Origin: Mytilinidion resinicola
Lineage: Eukaryota; Ascomycota; Dothideomycetes; Mytilinidiales; Mytilinidiaceae
Assembly (NCBI RefSeq): GCF_010093595.1
Contig: NW_022985440.1
Coordinates: 1,020,089 to 1,084,088 of the forward strand
Length of the DNA stretch: 64,000 nt
Direction: 5' to 3'
The stretch's first letter is position 1, and every line of letters begins with the position of its first letter. This document shows positions 1 through 13,040 of the stretch, one piece after another. Both the position numbers and the translations under genes were made by a program. The notes beneath the pieces were generated by a model, which was not told the origin of the DNA, searched no databases, and was given only the letters and a program-made list of their open reading frames with translations.

Positions 1-1388
1 TAAATACTTTTAGTAATAACTAGGGTATAGCAGTTTATATTTCTATAGGAACAAGTATTTCCTAATAGGTTTAATTTATATTAGCGTATATTCTCGGGGT
101 TATAGTAGTAGATACTTTATATTATTTACGGCAGTTATTTAGGTTTTAAAGGAACTTTATAAATATATAGTACTCCCTGCTAGGGGGTTTATAGTAGAGT
201 AGTATTTCCTTTAGTTTATAGTTAACAGCTTTTTCTAAAAAGGTTAGTAGAGCTTTCTTAAAGAGCTCTCTTTCTAAAGCTAGGTATTAGAATTTAGTAA
301 GGAAAACGCTAAATTCTTTATTATTCTAGCGGAGGCGGAATAGTTTAGTATAGAAGTTGCGGACTTAGTTAGGGTCTCTATATACTTATTCTAAGAGTTC
401 TAGAATAGCTTTAAAATCGGGTAGTTAATAGTTTCCTTTTATAATATATAGCAGGACTTAGGCGTATAGGTTTCTACTTAAACAACTGTTTATATAGGAT
501 ATTTAGCTTTAAAAGTTAGGAAAGCGGTTTTAGTTAACAGTTATTTTCTTATAGATTTAAGAAAAAAAGCAGTAGAAGTTCTTTTAGTCACCCGTAAACT
601 TATTAGAGTTAAGTTGTTTTTTAGAAAGCCGGGTAGAGGTAGTAGATATATTAGAAGTAGACGGAGGCGTTTATACTATATTAGCTATATTTTCTTTAGT
701 TAGTACTTATAGTATTAGGGTTTACAGGGCGGTATAAATAGTAGGTATAGCTATATTAATTGCTCTCTGTTTTTTAGTAAAGGCTAAAGCTAGTTTATCT
801 ATAAGCTCCTTTATTTCTTTTTTCTAGTATTTACGGACAGCTTATAATTATACCTTTAGTTAGTTGCTCTATTATTTATATTCCTTAATTTCCAATTCTA
901 GGGCTTATATACGGAGTGCGGCTTAGTAGTTTTTAGTAAGGCTTTTCTAGGCAGTATTAATATATTCGTATATTTAGCGGTAGTACTTATACTATTTATA
1001 TATATAGTTAGTAATATAGGCGGCGAATACGGATTTGCTGTCCGGTAGAACTAGGGGAAAAGGGTAGAATATTAGGTCGGCAGTGCAGGTAGATAGCTAG
1101 GTAGGTAAAGAGCTATATAATATTACGGTCTCGGGCGGTAGGATTGCCCTAGCTAGCTCGGGCAGGTAGGTAGAAGTAATAACTAAATTTACTACGTGTT
1201 TTATAATATATAGCAGGCAGGTGGGTTAAATAATAAAACGTAGCTTAAGGAGCTATAAAAAGGCAGGGCGGCGGTTAGCAGGTATACTCCTGCTAAGGCT
1301 TGTATAGGCCCTTGCAATAAGGCCTTTTACCGGGTCCTAATATTATATATTACGCTGTGTAGCAAGCTTTACTATTTAAGCCGTAATA
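1..1388 (-). mobile_element. Ty3-type LTR retrotransposon, reverse copy (5' LTR and gag part, RIP-degraded)
   Basis: The 5' LTR (1121-1388) is followed leftward by internal sequence running off the window. Bases 1-140 are the reverse complement of about 1385-1520 in the neighbouring forward copy, so both belong to one family. No open frame survives; the sequence is rich in TA and poor in CA/TG outside GCA/TGC, as after RIP. By position this should be the leader and gag region; I cannot read a clear gag motif. The outer LTR end abuts mid-gag sequence of the forward copy, so this copy most likely inserted into the forward one. Confidence 0.8.
1121..1388 (-). repeat. LTR (reverse orientation), about 268 bp
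   Basis: Reverse complement of the LTR at 5631-5897. The termini are TATTACGG and CCGTAATA, which fit canonical TGTTACGG...CCGTAACA ends after RIP changed both outer TG/CA pairs to TA. Confidence 0.85.
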
Positions 1389-4300
1389 ATAACTGCTGTA
1401 AATAATATAAAGTGTCTACTACTATAACCCTAAAAATATATACTAATATAAATTAAACCTGTTAGGAAACACCCGTTTCTATAGGAATATAAACTGCTAT
1501 ACTCTAGTTATTACTAAAAGCGTCCGGCGCTATAAAAATTATAGAAGTTTCTAGAAACCTAATAGATTTTTTAAAAGGTTGCTTAACTTAATATAAAAAA
1601 AAGAAATATTACTATTATAGATCTAAAAAACACTTTATCTATAACTACCTTTAGCCTAATAAATACTCTATCCGCTTCCGCCCTATTTATAAAAACGCGT
1701 TTTTCCGGAGCCTTTTACCGCCCTCTACTAAATATAGAACCCGGATACTGCTAAAACCTGCTTTTCCCCTATTTTCTACTTTAATAAAAGAATTAAGCCT
1801 AATATAGGTTGCAGCTAGGCTTATATACTATATACTATATAAGTATCTACTACTGCTATTTAAGGGATAACTATTAAAAAAGAACAGGTTATAAAAGCTA
1901 ACCTATTAATTATACCTGCACGTTTAGAACACTAGGGCTAAAGTATTCTAGCGTATAGTATAATTAATAGTAGCTGTAAAAGGAAAGCGCTAGTTAATAA
2001 AAACTAGGTAAAGTATTACTATATCCTAATAATTCCGCTTAAGTACTCTTTTTACTTAGAACTAGCCGATAAAGGTAATTCTAAAGCAGGTAAAGTAACC
2101 TATACTATTTAGGTTTAATTATAGATAAATAAATATTTAGAAACTGTTTAAATAAGGGTAACTAAACTAAGTTATTACCCGATTATTCTAGGAATCCTGT
2201 AGCTACGCCTATATAATCCTGTACTAGACTAGTCCTATAATATACTATAATTTATAAGCTAGTACTATTATAAACACTGTAATATACTATAAAAAGCAAC
2301 GCGTATATAAGGAATTACTAATATTCTAAAAAAAAACTGCCTGGAGTACCTGCTGCTTGCACTAAAAAACTTAGAAAAGAAGAATATAGCACCTATTTCC
2401 TTACGTATATATAGCGCCTACCTATAAAAAGGATATAAACTTTTCTCTATATTACTAGATAATATTAACTATATCCTATCTAAAAAAAAGGGCTTTAACC
2501 TAAACCGCCTGCCTAAAGAACTATAAAAGTTTACTAATATTTTTTCGCCTAAAAACGCTAACTGCCTGCTACTGCACCGCTTATATAACTATAAGATTAA
2601 GTTAAAAAAAGGAAAAACGCCCTTTTTTAGACCCTTATACCTAATATCCTATAATAAGCTAATAGCTCTAAAAGAATAGGTAGCAGATAATCTAAAAAAA
2701 GGATTTATCCGCCCTAGCTCTTCGCTTGCTGTATTACTTATATTATTTATAAAAAAGCTTAGAAAAGGCCTCCGCTTCTATATTAACTACTAAGCGCTAA
2801 ATACTATAATAGTTAAAAACCGCTACCCGCTACTATTAATAAAGGAAACCTTAAGTAACCTAAAAAGGATAAAGTACTTTATAAAGATTAATATTATATT
2901 TACCTTTAATAACCTATATATAAAAAAGGGTTAAAAATAGCTTACTGCGTTCTAAACCCGACTAAAACTATTTAAAACCTTAGTAATACTATTTAGGCTT
3001 ACTAGAGCCCCTATAATATTCTAATAATTTATAAATAATACTTTATAAAAGTATTTTAATATTTTCTATACTACTTACCTAGATAATATTCTAATTTACA
3101 GCCAGAACTAAACTAAACACCTAGAGTATATCCGCACTATACTAAAACTGCTATAAAAAGTAGGACTTTACGCAAAAATTAAGAAATATAAGTTCTTTAC
3201 TAAAGAAATAACATTTCTAGGTATTATTATAGGAGCTAACAGCCTATAAATAGACCTAGAAAAGATTAAAGCCGTAATAAACTAGGAGATACTAACTCGC
3301 CTAACTAATATATAAGCTTTTATAGGATTTAAAAACTTCTACCGCTAATTTATTAGAGACTTTTTAAAAATTATTACTCCGCTAGTACGCCTAATAAAGA
3401 AGGGCGTTGCCTTTATATAGAATACTGCCTATTAGAAAGCTTTTACTAAATTAAAAAAAGCCTTTACCTCTATACCTATTCTGGCACTATTTAACTAAAA
3501 TAAGCCTATTATTATAGAAACGGATATATCTAATTATATTTTAGCTGGCGTTTTATTACAGTATAAAGATAACGGAATCCTGCGCCCTATTATATTCTTC
3601 TTAAAAAAGCACTTAGTTATAGAATACAACTATAAAATATATAATAAAAAACTGCTTACTATTATCTAATACTTTAAAAAATAGAAACTAGAGTTTAAGA
3701 GCGCCGCTTTACCTATTAAAGTTATTACCAACTACTATAATCTAGAGTACTTTATAATAATAAAACTACTAAACCGCCGCCAGGCCTGCTAGTTTAAATT
3801 CCTATTCTATTTTAACTTTAAGATTATATATTAACCCGGAAAACTTAGGGTAAAGCCCGATTCTCTAACTAGGAGGTTAGAGAACCTGCCTAAGAAAGAG
3901 AATAAATATTTTTGCTACTAAAGCTAGATAATTCTAAAAAAATTAAACTTTAAGAATAAAATAGAAAAGAAAACTATAAGAAAAGTAACCTTTAAAAATA
4001 AAGCTAAAATAATAGCTCTAGCACCCGTAAAAACCCGGTAAAAAGGCTTATTACTAACTTCCCTAGATAACGCCCTGCAAGATAAATAAAAAACTAAGGA
4101 AAATATAGAACTACCCCCTATAATTACCGCCCTGCTAAGAATAGTATATAAAAAAAACCCTATCCTGCTATTAGTTCTAAAAGCCTTAGAAGAAAAATAC
4201 CGCTATTATATAAAGCTTATATTAGCTAAATACTAGAAAAAAGGTGGATATCTATACTATTAAAACTGCCTATATATACCTAACTATAATAAACTAAAGG

Positions 4301-5897
4301 TAGAACTTCTATATATATACTATAGGAATACTATTACTAGCTACTTTAGAAAATCTAAAATATACAGCCTAATAGCCTGTAGTTACTACTAGCCCGGAAT
4401 ACTACCTTATATAAACTATTAGGTTAGGAACTGCTAAATATATAAAAAAACTACTTTATTATAAAAAGCCTACTAGGGTATTCTAAAGCCGCTGCCTATT
4501 CCTAAAAAAGCCTAGTATAATATATTAATAGATTTTATTATACACCTGCTATATAGTAGAAAGTATAATATAATTCTTATTATAATAGACCGCCTAACTA
4601 AAATAAAATACTTTTTTACCTGTAAAGGGACTTATAATATAGAAGATATTATAAAACTTTTCCTAAAAAATATCTAGAAACTATATAGCCTGCCTGCCTC
4701 TATTATATCCAACTAAGGGCTCTAGTTTATAGCTAAATTCTAGAAATACCTAACTAGCCGCCTAAGGATTAACTGCCTACTATTAACTATATACTACCCT
4801 AAAACTAATAGCTAGACTGAAAAAGCTAATACTATTCTAAAATAGTACTTATAGGTATATATATTCTATTTATAGGATAACTAGGCTAAATAGCTGCTTT
4901 TAGCTAAACTATTAATTAATACTATAAATTCTAAAAGTACCTATATTTCCCTCTTTTTTATAAACTACAGCTTCTACCTATATCTAGGTTTTAAGCCGGT
5001 TAAACTATTAACCTACCTGCCTGCTAGAAATACTAAGCGCTTTACTAAGTATATAAAAGAAATTCTAGAATATTTAAAGTCTAAACTTACTACCTTTTAT
5101 ACCTAATATAAGGATAATATAAACTATAACTATTACCCTGCTTATAACTATTAAGTTAATAACTTAGTATAGTTAAATACTAAGAATATTAAGACCCTCC
5201 GCTCCTAGAAAAAGCTAAATTAGAAAAATCTTAGACTATTCTATATAGAGAAGGTTATTAGCCTTTATATATACCGCCTAACCTTACTAAAGAGTATATA
5301 TAACTATAATATTTTTTATATTAGTTTACTAAAACCTGCTGTAAATAATCCGCTGCCCGGCTAGTATTAAGAACTACTGCCGCTAGTTAAAGTTAAAGGC
5401 TTAGAAGAATAGGAAGTTAAGGAAGTTATTAACTCTTAATAGAAGCGTTGCAGTTATAGCCGCCCCCGCCTAAAGTATATAGTAAAGTGGACCGGATATA
5501 ACAAATTTATAGAAGAGCCCGCTAACTATCTAGAATATACTAAGGAAGCTATCCGGTTATTCTATTACTATTACCCTAAAAAGCCCGGTCTTTAGGCCTT
5601 AACAGAGTTCGGCCGTAAGAAAAGGAGTACTATTACAGCTTAAACAGTAAAGCTTACTATACAGCATAACACGTAATATTAGAACCCGGCGAGAGGCCTT
5701 ATTATAAGGGCCTATATAAGCCTTAGCAGAGTATACCTGCTAACCGCCGCCCTGCCTTTTTATAGCTTCTTAAGCTACGTTTTATTATTTAACCTGCCTA
5801 CCTGCCGTGCATTATAGAACACGTAGTAAATTTAGTTATTACTTTTACTTACCTGCCCGAGCTAGCTAGGGTAATCCTGCCGCCCGAGACCGTAATA
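1389..5897 (+). mobile_element. Ty3-type chromovirus, forward copy truncated in gag, RIP-degraded pol
   Basis: The copy begins mid-gag, directly after the reverse LTR, and runs through pol to a 3' LTR. Motifs can be read through stop codons: reverse transcriptase AF-TR and FRLTRAP near 2940-3030, YLDNI (from YLDDI) near 3078-3095, RNase H ETD near 3520, DSL-RRLEN near 3848-3880 (usually DALSRR), an integrase core around 4530-4760, and a chromodomain at about 5470-5590 with YIVKWTGY and KKPG. D-to-N and Q-to-stop changes are the expected RIP outcome. No intact protein remains. The 5' LTR and gag start should lie left of the window, beyond the inserted reverse copy. Confidence 0.85.
5631..5897 (+). 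repeat. 3' LTR (forward orientation), about 267 bp
   Basis: Inverted match to 1121-1388. It contains a TATA-like CCTATATAAGCC and RIP-altered TA...TA termini. No target-site duplication can be tested because the 5' end of the element is outside the window. Confidence 0.85.
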
Positions 5898-7802
5898 ATA
5901 ATAGATTTTACTTAATTAGATATAGAGGACCTAGTGCTCCTTAATTATAACTTTGCTATATATTCTTTTAATATTGCTGGCTAAAAAACACGATGCAGTT
6001 GTCCTAATAAGCTATTGGAAATCGAAGCTAAAGGGAGTTTTAATAGGCTTTTTAAGGCATTTAGAGCAATTATACGCAATTATAAAGCCCTCCGGGCAGT
6101 AGTAGTAGTATTATAGTAGGTTAAATCTTTTCCACAACTTTTAACCTTAGATTGCACTCGTAATAATAATAATAACAACACCTATAATAATAATATAACT
6201 AAAAGCCCCTTTTTAACACGTATAGAAGCGTTATAAGCGCACTTAATAAAGTATAATAAATATAAAGCGCCCTATAGAGTTAGCCCCTTAATACTAATAG
6301 TATAGATTTCCTCTAAGCTATAGTCGCGTGTATTAACAACGCGTTTTTCGGACTTATAAATACTAAGGAAGAACTCTACTATATATAAAGAACTATAAAT
6401 AAACGGAAGAACGCGCTATAGAAGGAACTAATAAAGGAAATAAAGAATATAAGGAAGAGTATTAGCGAGCTAAAAGCTTAAGAAAACAAAATATATATAG
6501 CTGCAGCAGCGAAGGCCCTAATAGCAATATAAATCGGGTAAGCTATATAAATTAAATAGGACGCAAGAATCGGATAGAATACAATAAACAACCTCTATAA
6601 AATCAACATCTATATCGAAAACAACGCCTAGCAAGCGGCTAACGCGATATACACGAACAACTATATTATAAAAAAGCTATAAGCAGCAGGAGAGCCGGAA
6701 ACTATAAAGATTAGTAGTATTAGAAAGCTATAAAGTAGTAATATTAAGGCAATTATCGCGGATAAGCTATTAAAAAACGCCCTCCTAAAAAAGAAAAATT
6801 AGGTTCTTATTTTAGGCTCCTCTACTACTATATACACGCCTATAGTGCTTATTAAAGTATATAGTATACTTAAGGAGATAGACCTTAACAACCCGAGTCT
6901 ATAGAAAGATATAATAGAAAATAATGCAACCTATAACCTAGAACTTATAATTAATAAAATTATATAGAAAAATAAGGCAGCTATTACTACGGCGCAGGTA
7001 AACTTAGTATAGCGTGCAAGCTCGGCTATTATAGGCGTATAAATAGAAGTAATAGCAAATAATACTATTAATAATAGTATTACTTAGAAAGGCTATATAC
7101 TTAACGCCTTAAGGTATAAGGCAGGATTTACAGCTATATAGTGCTTTAACTGCTAGGGCTACGGACACGTTATAAGGTACTGTAAAAAGAATATTAAATA
7201 CGTAGTATACGCAGGCGAGTATAATATAAAAGTATACCCGGATAAAACTATTAAGAAATATATAAACTATAATAGAAACCACCTGTTATATAGTGCTAAA
7301 TACACTATTTAAAAAAAGGCCTAGTAAAGGGCCCTTAATAAGAAATAGACAATACTATACTAATATACCGCAGAGCGTAATAAACTATATATATTCCAAG
7401 CGCAGTTATATAATAAATAATAGCACGCAAGGAAGATAGCTCTAAAAAAGAAAGTGTAATATATAGAAGAGTTTAAAATATAAGTAGAGGAGCCCTTTTC
7501 TATAAACTCTATAGTATCCACGGCTTCTACTATACCTGCACCCTTAAAAAAACCCGGACCTAGGCAGCCGAAAAAGGTGCTTATAGCAGATAAGAACCAG
7601 CCTGCTATTAATAAGGTATTTAGAATTAAAAGTAGAATACAGCCCGCCTAATTTACGCAACCTAACTAATTAGCTATACTACCGGAAGTATTATTATAGC
7701 TAGCTATATAAACTATATACAGCGGAGGCAATTAGCTAATATTAAGCGGAGAGGTTTAAAAACTATTATTATAAAACAACCTAGCCAACTAATAAATCTA
7801 TA

Positions 7803-7868
7803 CTAAGTAAAGAACCTAGGTAGATAATAGGTAAGCTAAGTAAAGAACCTAGGTAGATAATAGGTAAG
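7803..7868. repeat. 33-bp tandem repeat, two perfect copies
   Basis: Units 7803-7835 and 7836-7868 are identical (start CTAAGTAAAGAACC). They sit in otherwise heavily mutated LINE sequence, so the duplication probably arose after RIP. Confidence 0.9.
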
Positions 7869-9473
7869 CTAAGAAATAATAAAAGGATACTAAGATAAGC
7901 TAATATTAGAATAACTAAATAACCTTACTATTATATAGTATAATATCTATAAAAACTTAATAACTTAAAAAAAGTTCCTTAAAAAAGCAGAGAACGCTAG
8001 CCTGCAACTTATAGTACTAGCTATATAAAAACCGTAGAGAAACCTATGCAGGTAGGAGCAGGGGTATATAGTATATATAACGTATATAATAAAGTTATAC
8101 TATCTACTATATATAGAAAAGGAATATATAAAAGCCTATATATATATTAATAAACAACTAGATATTAATAAGTAGTTAGTTATATACTACTTACTAAATC
8201 TTAACACCCTTTTTCTTTACGCAGGGGGAGAAAAGATCTATATTTATAATATTTATAACCTAAACCCTAATAGTATTATACAGGAACTACCTTTACTGCT
8301 AAATAATACTAAAGCGGAATATATTTTTATCGAAGATATAAACCTATACTATCTACTATAGAAAGGAGTTTAAATTATATAAATTAAGAAGTAAGTAGAG
8401 AAGCTTCTTTATATTACGCATAAAGCAGGTATAGACCTAGCTATAGAAAAAGGGCTAGAAATATAGGTAAAAAAAATATTATAGTCTATAATTAACCTTA
8501 TATTTATAATAAAGTAGCTAATAGAATAAATAATTTCCTCTATAGTATAAAAGAAATAGAACTGCGACTCTAATTACCGGCCTATATATACGGAGTTTAA
8601 TATCTTACTACTAAAGGCAGCTAAACCCCTGCAGTATAGGCTATAGAAAAATATAATATAGAAAAAAGTATAAGAAAACCTAGTAATATAGCTAGATAAG
8701 CTAAAAACTTAGAATAACTTATAGGAGACAGAGGAAGATCTTAATATATTTACATACCGCCTATATAAGTATATATAAGCTATAATAGATAAAACTATAC
8801 TACTTATAAAGCTGTTAAAATAAGTATTACCTGTGTAGTTAATAGAGTGCACTAAAAAAGTACGGGAAATAAGGCGGGCCTATAAAACCTAGCGCTTATT
8901 AAAAATAGTAGAGAACTGGATTTCGTATAGAGTATAGTATAATAGAAAAAAAAGGGCTATACGCAAAAAAAGTATAAAAGTATAGCGCCGCGCAGTAAAT
9001 AAGATTATATTAGATCTAAAAGGCGTATAGAAGCTAGCTAAATAGGGCAGAACTATTAAAAAGAAACTATAGCTACCGCCTTAATTGCCTTTTTTTTTTT
9101 ATAGCCTAATAACGCAACGCTCTATATAAATAATAAAACTAAGGCCTAAATACTTATAAAATAGTTCTTTCTACCTTCTATAAAAGTAGACCTCTCTAAT
9201 ATTAAAGAATACTAATACCTAGAGCTATATAAGTTCTTATAAAACGTTATAGTAAAAGACGTCCTCTCCGCGCTAATAGAAATAGCCCTAGATAAGGCCC
9301 CGGGTATTATAAAAATAACTAATAGAATCCTTAAAAAATATAAAATATAGCTAGTACTAATACTAGCTAGGTTCTTTACTAAGTGTATATATATAGGGCA
9401 CTACCTATAGCCGTATAAAGAATTAATTACTATAGTACTATATAAGCTTTAGAAAGTATTCTAATATATAATA

Positions 9474-11306
9474 TAAGCGAGCCGGCCACCTAAGTAAGCC
9501 GGCCACCTTATTAACTCTTAATAGCTTTGAACGTAGATTGCTCTACAACGCTAATAGATATTAACTTAATTTAACTTGCAGTCTATTCTATAATAACTTC
9601 CTTATCTTTTTAACACGTATAAGTATTATATCCTGTCTCGCCGCAGCGCCTATAGCGCGCTTGCTGCCGTGCACTTCCACCCGGGCGCCTTCTATTTTAA
9701 CGCATTTCGCCCTTAATTTGTTTATTAGCTTCCTTTTAAGCGATTATATTAGACCCCTGTGCCTTTATTAGGACTTTTTACCTCTAAATTCGCTTTTTTT
9801 TATACTCTCTACGCTTTATAGCGGCCTTATTCGCCTTTTAAAGGCTTATAACCTAATTACGCAATAATACTGCCCTATATATCTGCATTTTAGCGCCTCT
9901 AATAAGTAAATTAAGCGACTTAAGAATTGCAGTAGAAGAGCTATTTTAATATATTTAAATGCGATTATAAATTAAAGCTAATTAAAAGCCTAGCTTAAAA
10001 GTATTGCTTAGTGTTTTTAATTCCTATTAAGCCTCTACTACAGCAAAAGGCAACAGCGTATAAAGTATAATATTAAGCTTTAAGAGCACTACTTCTAGAT
10101 TAAGCGGTATAAGGCCGACGCCTTAAAAGCTTGCGTAAATATTACTCTTTATAAATAAGTTGTTAAATGCTGCTTTAAAAGCTAGTAGGAACTTAAGCTT
10201 TATAATATAGTTAATATAGTTGCGCGCTAGATCCTTAATTTAGCGACCGTATACTTTTTTCAACAGCGCAAAACAGCCTATATTAAGCGGCTGTAATAGA
10301 TATAAGGCGTGCGGCGGTATATATAGCGTAATAATATTATTCTTCTTATAAAGCTCTTTAAATTCGAGCGAGTTATAGCTTTTATAACTATCTAAAATAA
10401 GTAAGTAATATACGCCTACGGTGCAGTTCTTTATATACGTATTAAAATATTGCAGCTATATAATACTAAGCTTATTTATTATCCAGCTATTATCGCTTAC
10501 TACTATAGCCTAGTCTAGCGGTATATTACTGCCCTTATACTATATAAAAAGGTAGTACTTGCCCGCAAGGATAATAAATAGCGGGATTGCCTATCTATAT
10601 ACGTTAATAGCCTTAATTATAGTAGCCTACTTGCGATTACCTAGTTATATAGCTTTTAGTTAATTTTATCTCTTAGAGCCTGTAATAACTACTCCTATTA
10701 AGATAACACCTATCTAGAAGCCGGTTTTATTAAAGTTATAGAAGTTATTATCTATAATACTATACTTTGCCTTTATATTACGTATAAGCTTAAACTACAG
10801 CGTAATAATCCTTAGATCTTTATATAAAGCTCTCTAGTAATTATACTTTTAATTAAACTATATTTAAAGCTTATTAGTCCGCTTAACAAAGTTATATAGC
10901 CAGTTCTTACTAACCTGGCCGGCACCGCGCTCTCTAAGTAACTTATTGGCTATATCTCTTACAGCGTTTAAGCTAGGCGTAAACCCTTGCGAATCCAGAT
11001 CGAGTACATGTTCAATAATAACTGATTCCTCTAGCTTTGCAAGCTTTTTTGAATTGGGCTCACAATCGCGTTAAGCGGTGGTTCCGGCGCGTCGGTCTTG
11101 GAGCGTGCTTCTAGGGACGTTGTACGTTGCAACAGCGCGTCGTTCGCTTTGAAGTTAATTCTTATCAATTGCTAAGATAGCTAGGCAGATTCGGCCTTCT
11201 TTTTGGATTAATTGTATATTGCGTTGTTAAGACATAGTGGTTGAAAGCTAACGGAGCGCGTTTTAGTAATAAGGTGGCCGGCTCGCTTAGGTGGCCGGCT
11301 CGCTTA
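9474..11306 (-). mobile_element. Fot1/pogo-type Tc1-mariner transposon, 1.83 kb, inserted in the LINE reverse transcriptase
   Basis: Terminal inverted repeats of about 36 bp lie at 9474-9509 and 11271-11306. Each carries the motif AAGCGAGCCGGCCACCT twice (one internal copy has a transition). TA dinucleotides flank both ends (9472-9473, 11307-11308), the usual target duplication. The transposase reads on the minus strand from about 11,240: an N-terminal helix-turn-helix with EHVLDLDSQGF, a CENP-B-like segment with LLRERGAG, then a DDE region with FYNFNKTGF near 10,740 (usually a D where N is seen). Stops and D-to-N changes break the body, but about 10,980-11,290 looks much less mutated. Confidence 0.85.
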
Positions 11307-13040
11307 TATTGCACGTTATAATATAGCAAAGTTATACAGGCTAATTATACTACTAGAAATAGTAGGTAAGCTGCTTAAACGTATTATAGCACGAAAACTA
11401 TCTAAAATAGCAGAAAAGAAAGGCATGCTCCTACTAAGCTAAATAGGCGTAAGGCCTAAATAATTTATATAGATAGTACTAGAACTTTTTATAGAATAAA
11501 TATAAACTATATAAAAGGGCAACTTTTACCTTATTACCTTTCTTTTTAGCCTAGATATTTTAGGGGCCTTTAATAGAGTATTTTATAAAAAAATAATATA
11601 TAACCTATAGGTCTAATATATACTAGAATAGATAGTTTAATTTATAGAATTATTTCTATAGAACCGAACTATAAAACTTTCTATTAGAAGATATATTACT
11701 AAAACTATTCTAGTTAATACAGGTATACTATAAGAATTCTTACTTTTACTAATTTTATTTTTATTTTTTATAAGCACGCTCCTACCGGTACTATAAAAAG
11801 GTAATATAATAGCCTATAGGTTTATAAACAACACTAATATTTTTATATTTAGCAGAAGTATAGAAGAAAACTATAGAGTAATTAAAAGTGCGTATATATA
11901 GTATATAAAGTAGGCGAAAAAGCATAGTATAGTATTCGCCCTAAATAAGTATTACCTTATATATTTTATAAGGCGCTGTTTAAATACGGTAAATATAAAG
12001 GCTATAGTAAATATCTAGGGCTTTATAGAAGGCCTAATTATAGAGCTCCGTGTGCTTAGAGTTTAGGTAGACTTTAAACTTAAATAGGGCCTATATATAC
12101 GTATTATAAAGGAAAAGGCTATAGTATAAATAGAAGCCCTTATATAGCTAATAGTATTAATATAGAGTATAAGCTTCTAAAAAGCATAGTATATATACTT
12201 AGTAGTTATTAGGCCGGTTCTTATATATAGGTGTACTACCTAGTTTCTAACGCTAGGTATAAAAAAATAGATTAGTAAAGCAAAGATTAAATAACTTAAA
12301 ATAGCCTAGAACTACTCTCTCTATACTATTACAGGGGCGTATAAAATAATAGATATTAAAACGCTTAAATATAAAACCTTTTACCCCTTTCTAAGGCTTA
12401 AGCTAGAGGAACTTATAGTAGTATATATAGACCGTATACGCGCAGGCTAGGCTAGAGAGTATATTAAAACCACGTGCTATACTATTAGAAATACTATTAG
12501 GAGATACTATAAGCCTAGGAAAATACCTAAATATAAGCTAAGCCGGTATAATATACTAAAAAGGCTTGCAGTTAAAGCTATAGCACTAGCCCTAAAGTAT
12601 AAAGGGTAGTTAAATAACTTATATAAGCTTTTAAAATAAGGAGTAATATAGGAAGTATATAAGGAAAGGTAGAGAAATAAATAGAAGGCCTATAGAAAGA
12701 AATAAAGGGGCTCTTCTACGCCGGCCCTTAATATAAAATAGAATAAAAATTAGGCAACTAAATACTATAAGCTTATAAAAGTAGAAAGCTTAATTATTAC
12801 GCTTTTATAAATAGAATATATAGGGCTTAATATATACCTGCACTATATAAGGGTGCCTAATTACCTTTTACCTATATACTCCTGCAGGTATATACTATAG
12901 TCTCTAAAGTATATAGTAATATACTATAAATAATACTATAATAGTAGAGGTAATATATTTTTTAAGGCTAGAATAAAAATATATATATAGCTGTATAAAG
13001 ACTATAAGGGAAATAAGGCTGTTTTGCAATAGTTCCTGCA

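Larger units (their letters stand above)
5898..13040 (+). mobile_element. Tad1-like non-LTR retrotransposon (LINE), RIP-degraded, split by a DNA transposon
   Basis: Two degraded coding regions can be followed on the + strand. ORF1 ends with a CCHC zinc knuckle (CFNC, GYGH, YCKK) at about 7143-7190. ORF2 has an AP-endonuclease relic near 8326-8370 (EDINLYYLL, usually GDFNLHHPLW), the RT opening DKAPG near 9290, then after a 1.83 kb insertion the RT motif SLDILGAFNRV near 11546-11580 and INNTN (degraded active-site motif) near 11825. The C-terminal part runs to about 13,040, where the A/T-rich composition stops abruptly. Exact ends are uncertain; bases 5898-6380 may be its 5' UTR. Confidence 0.75.

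Noticed and set aside
9601..9800. Possible CRISPR-like or short regularly spaced repeats in the A/T-rich block
   Set aside because: Repeats seen are TIRs, LTRs or one tandem duplication; no regular spacers, and the genome is eukaryotic.
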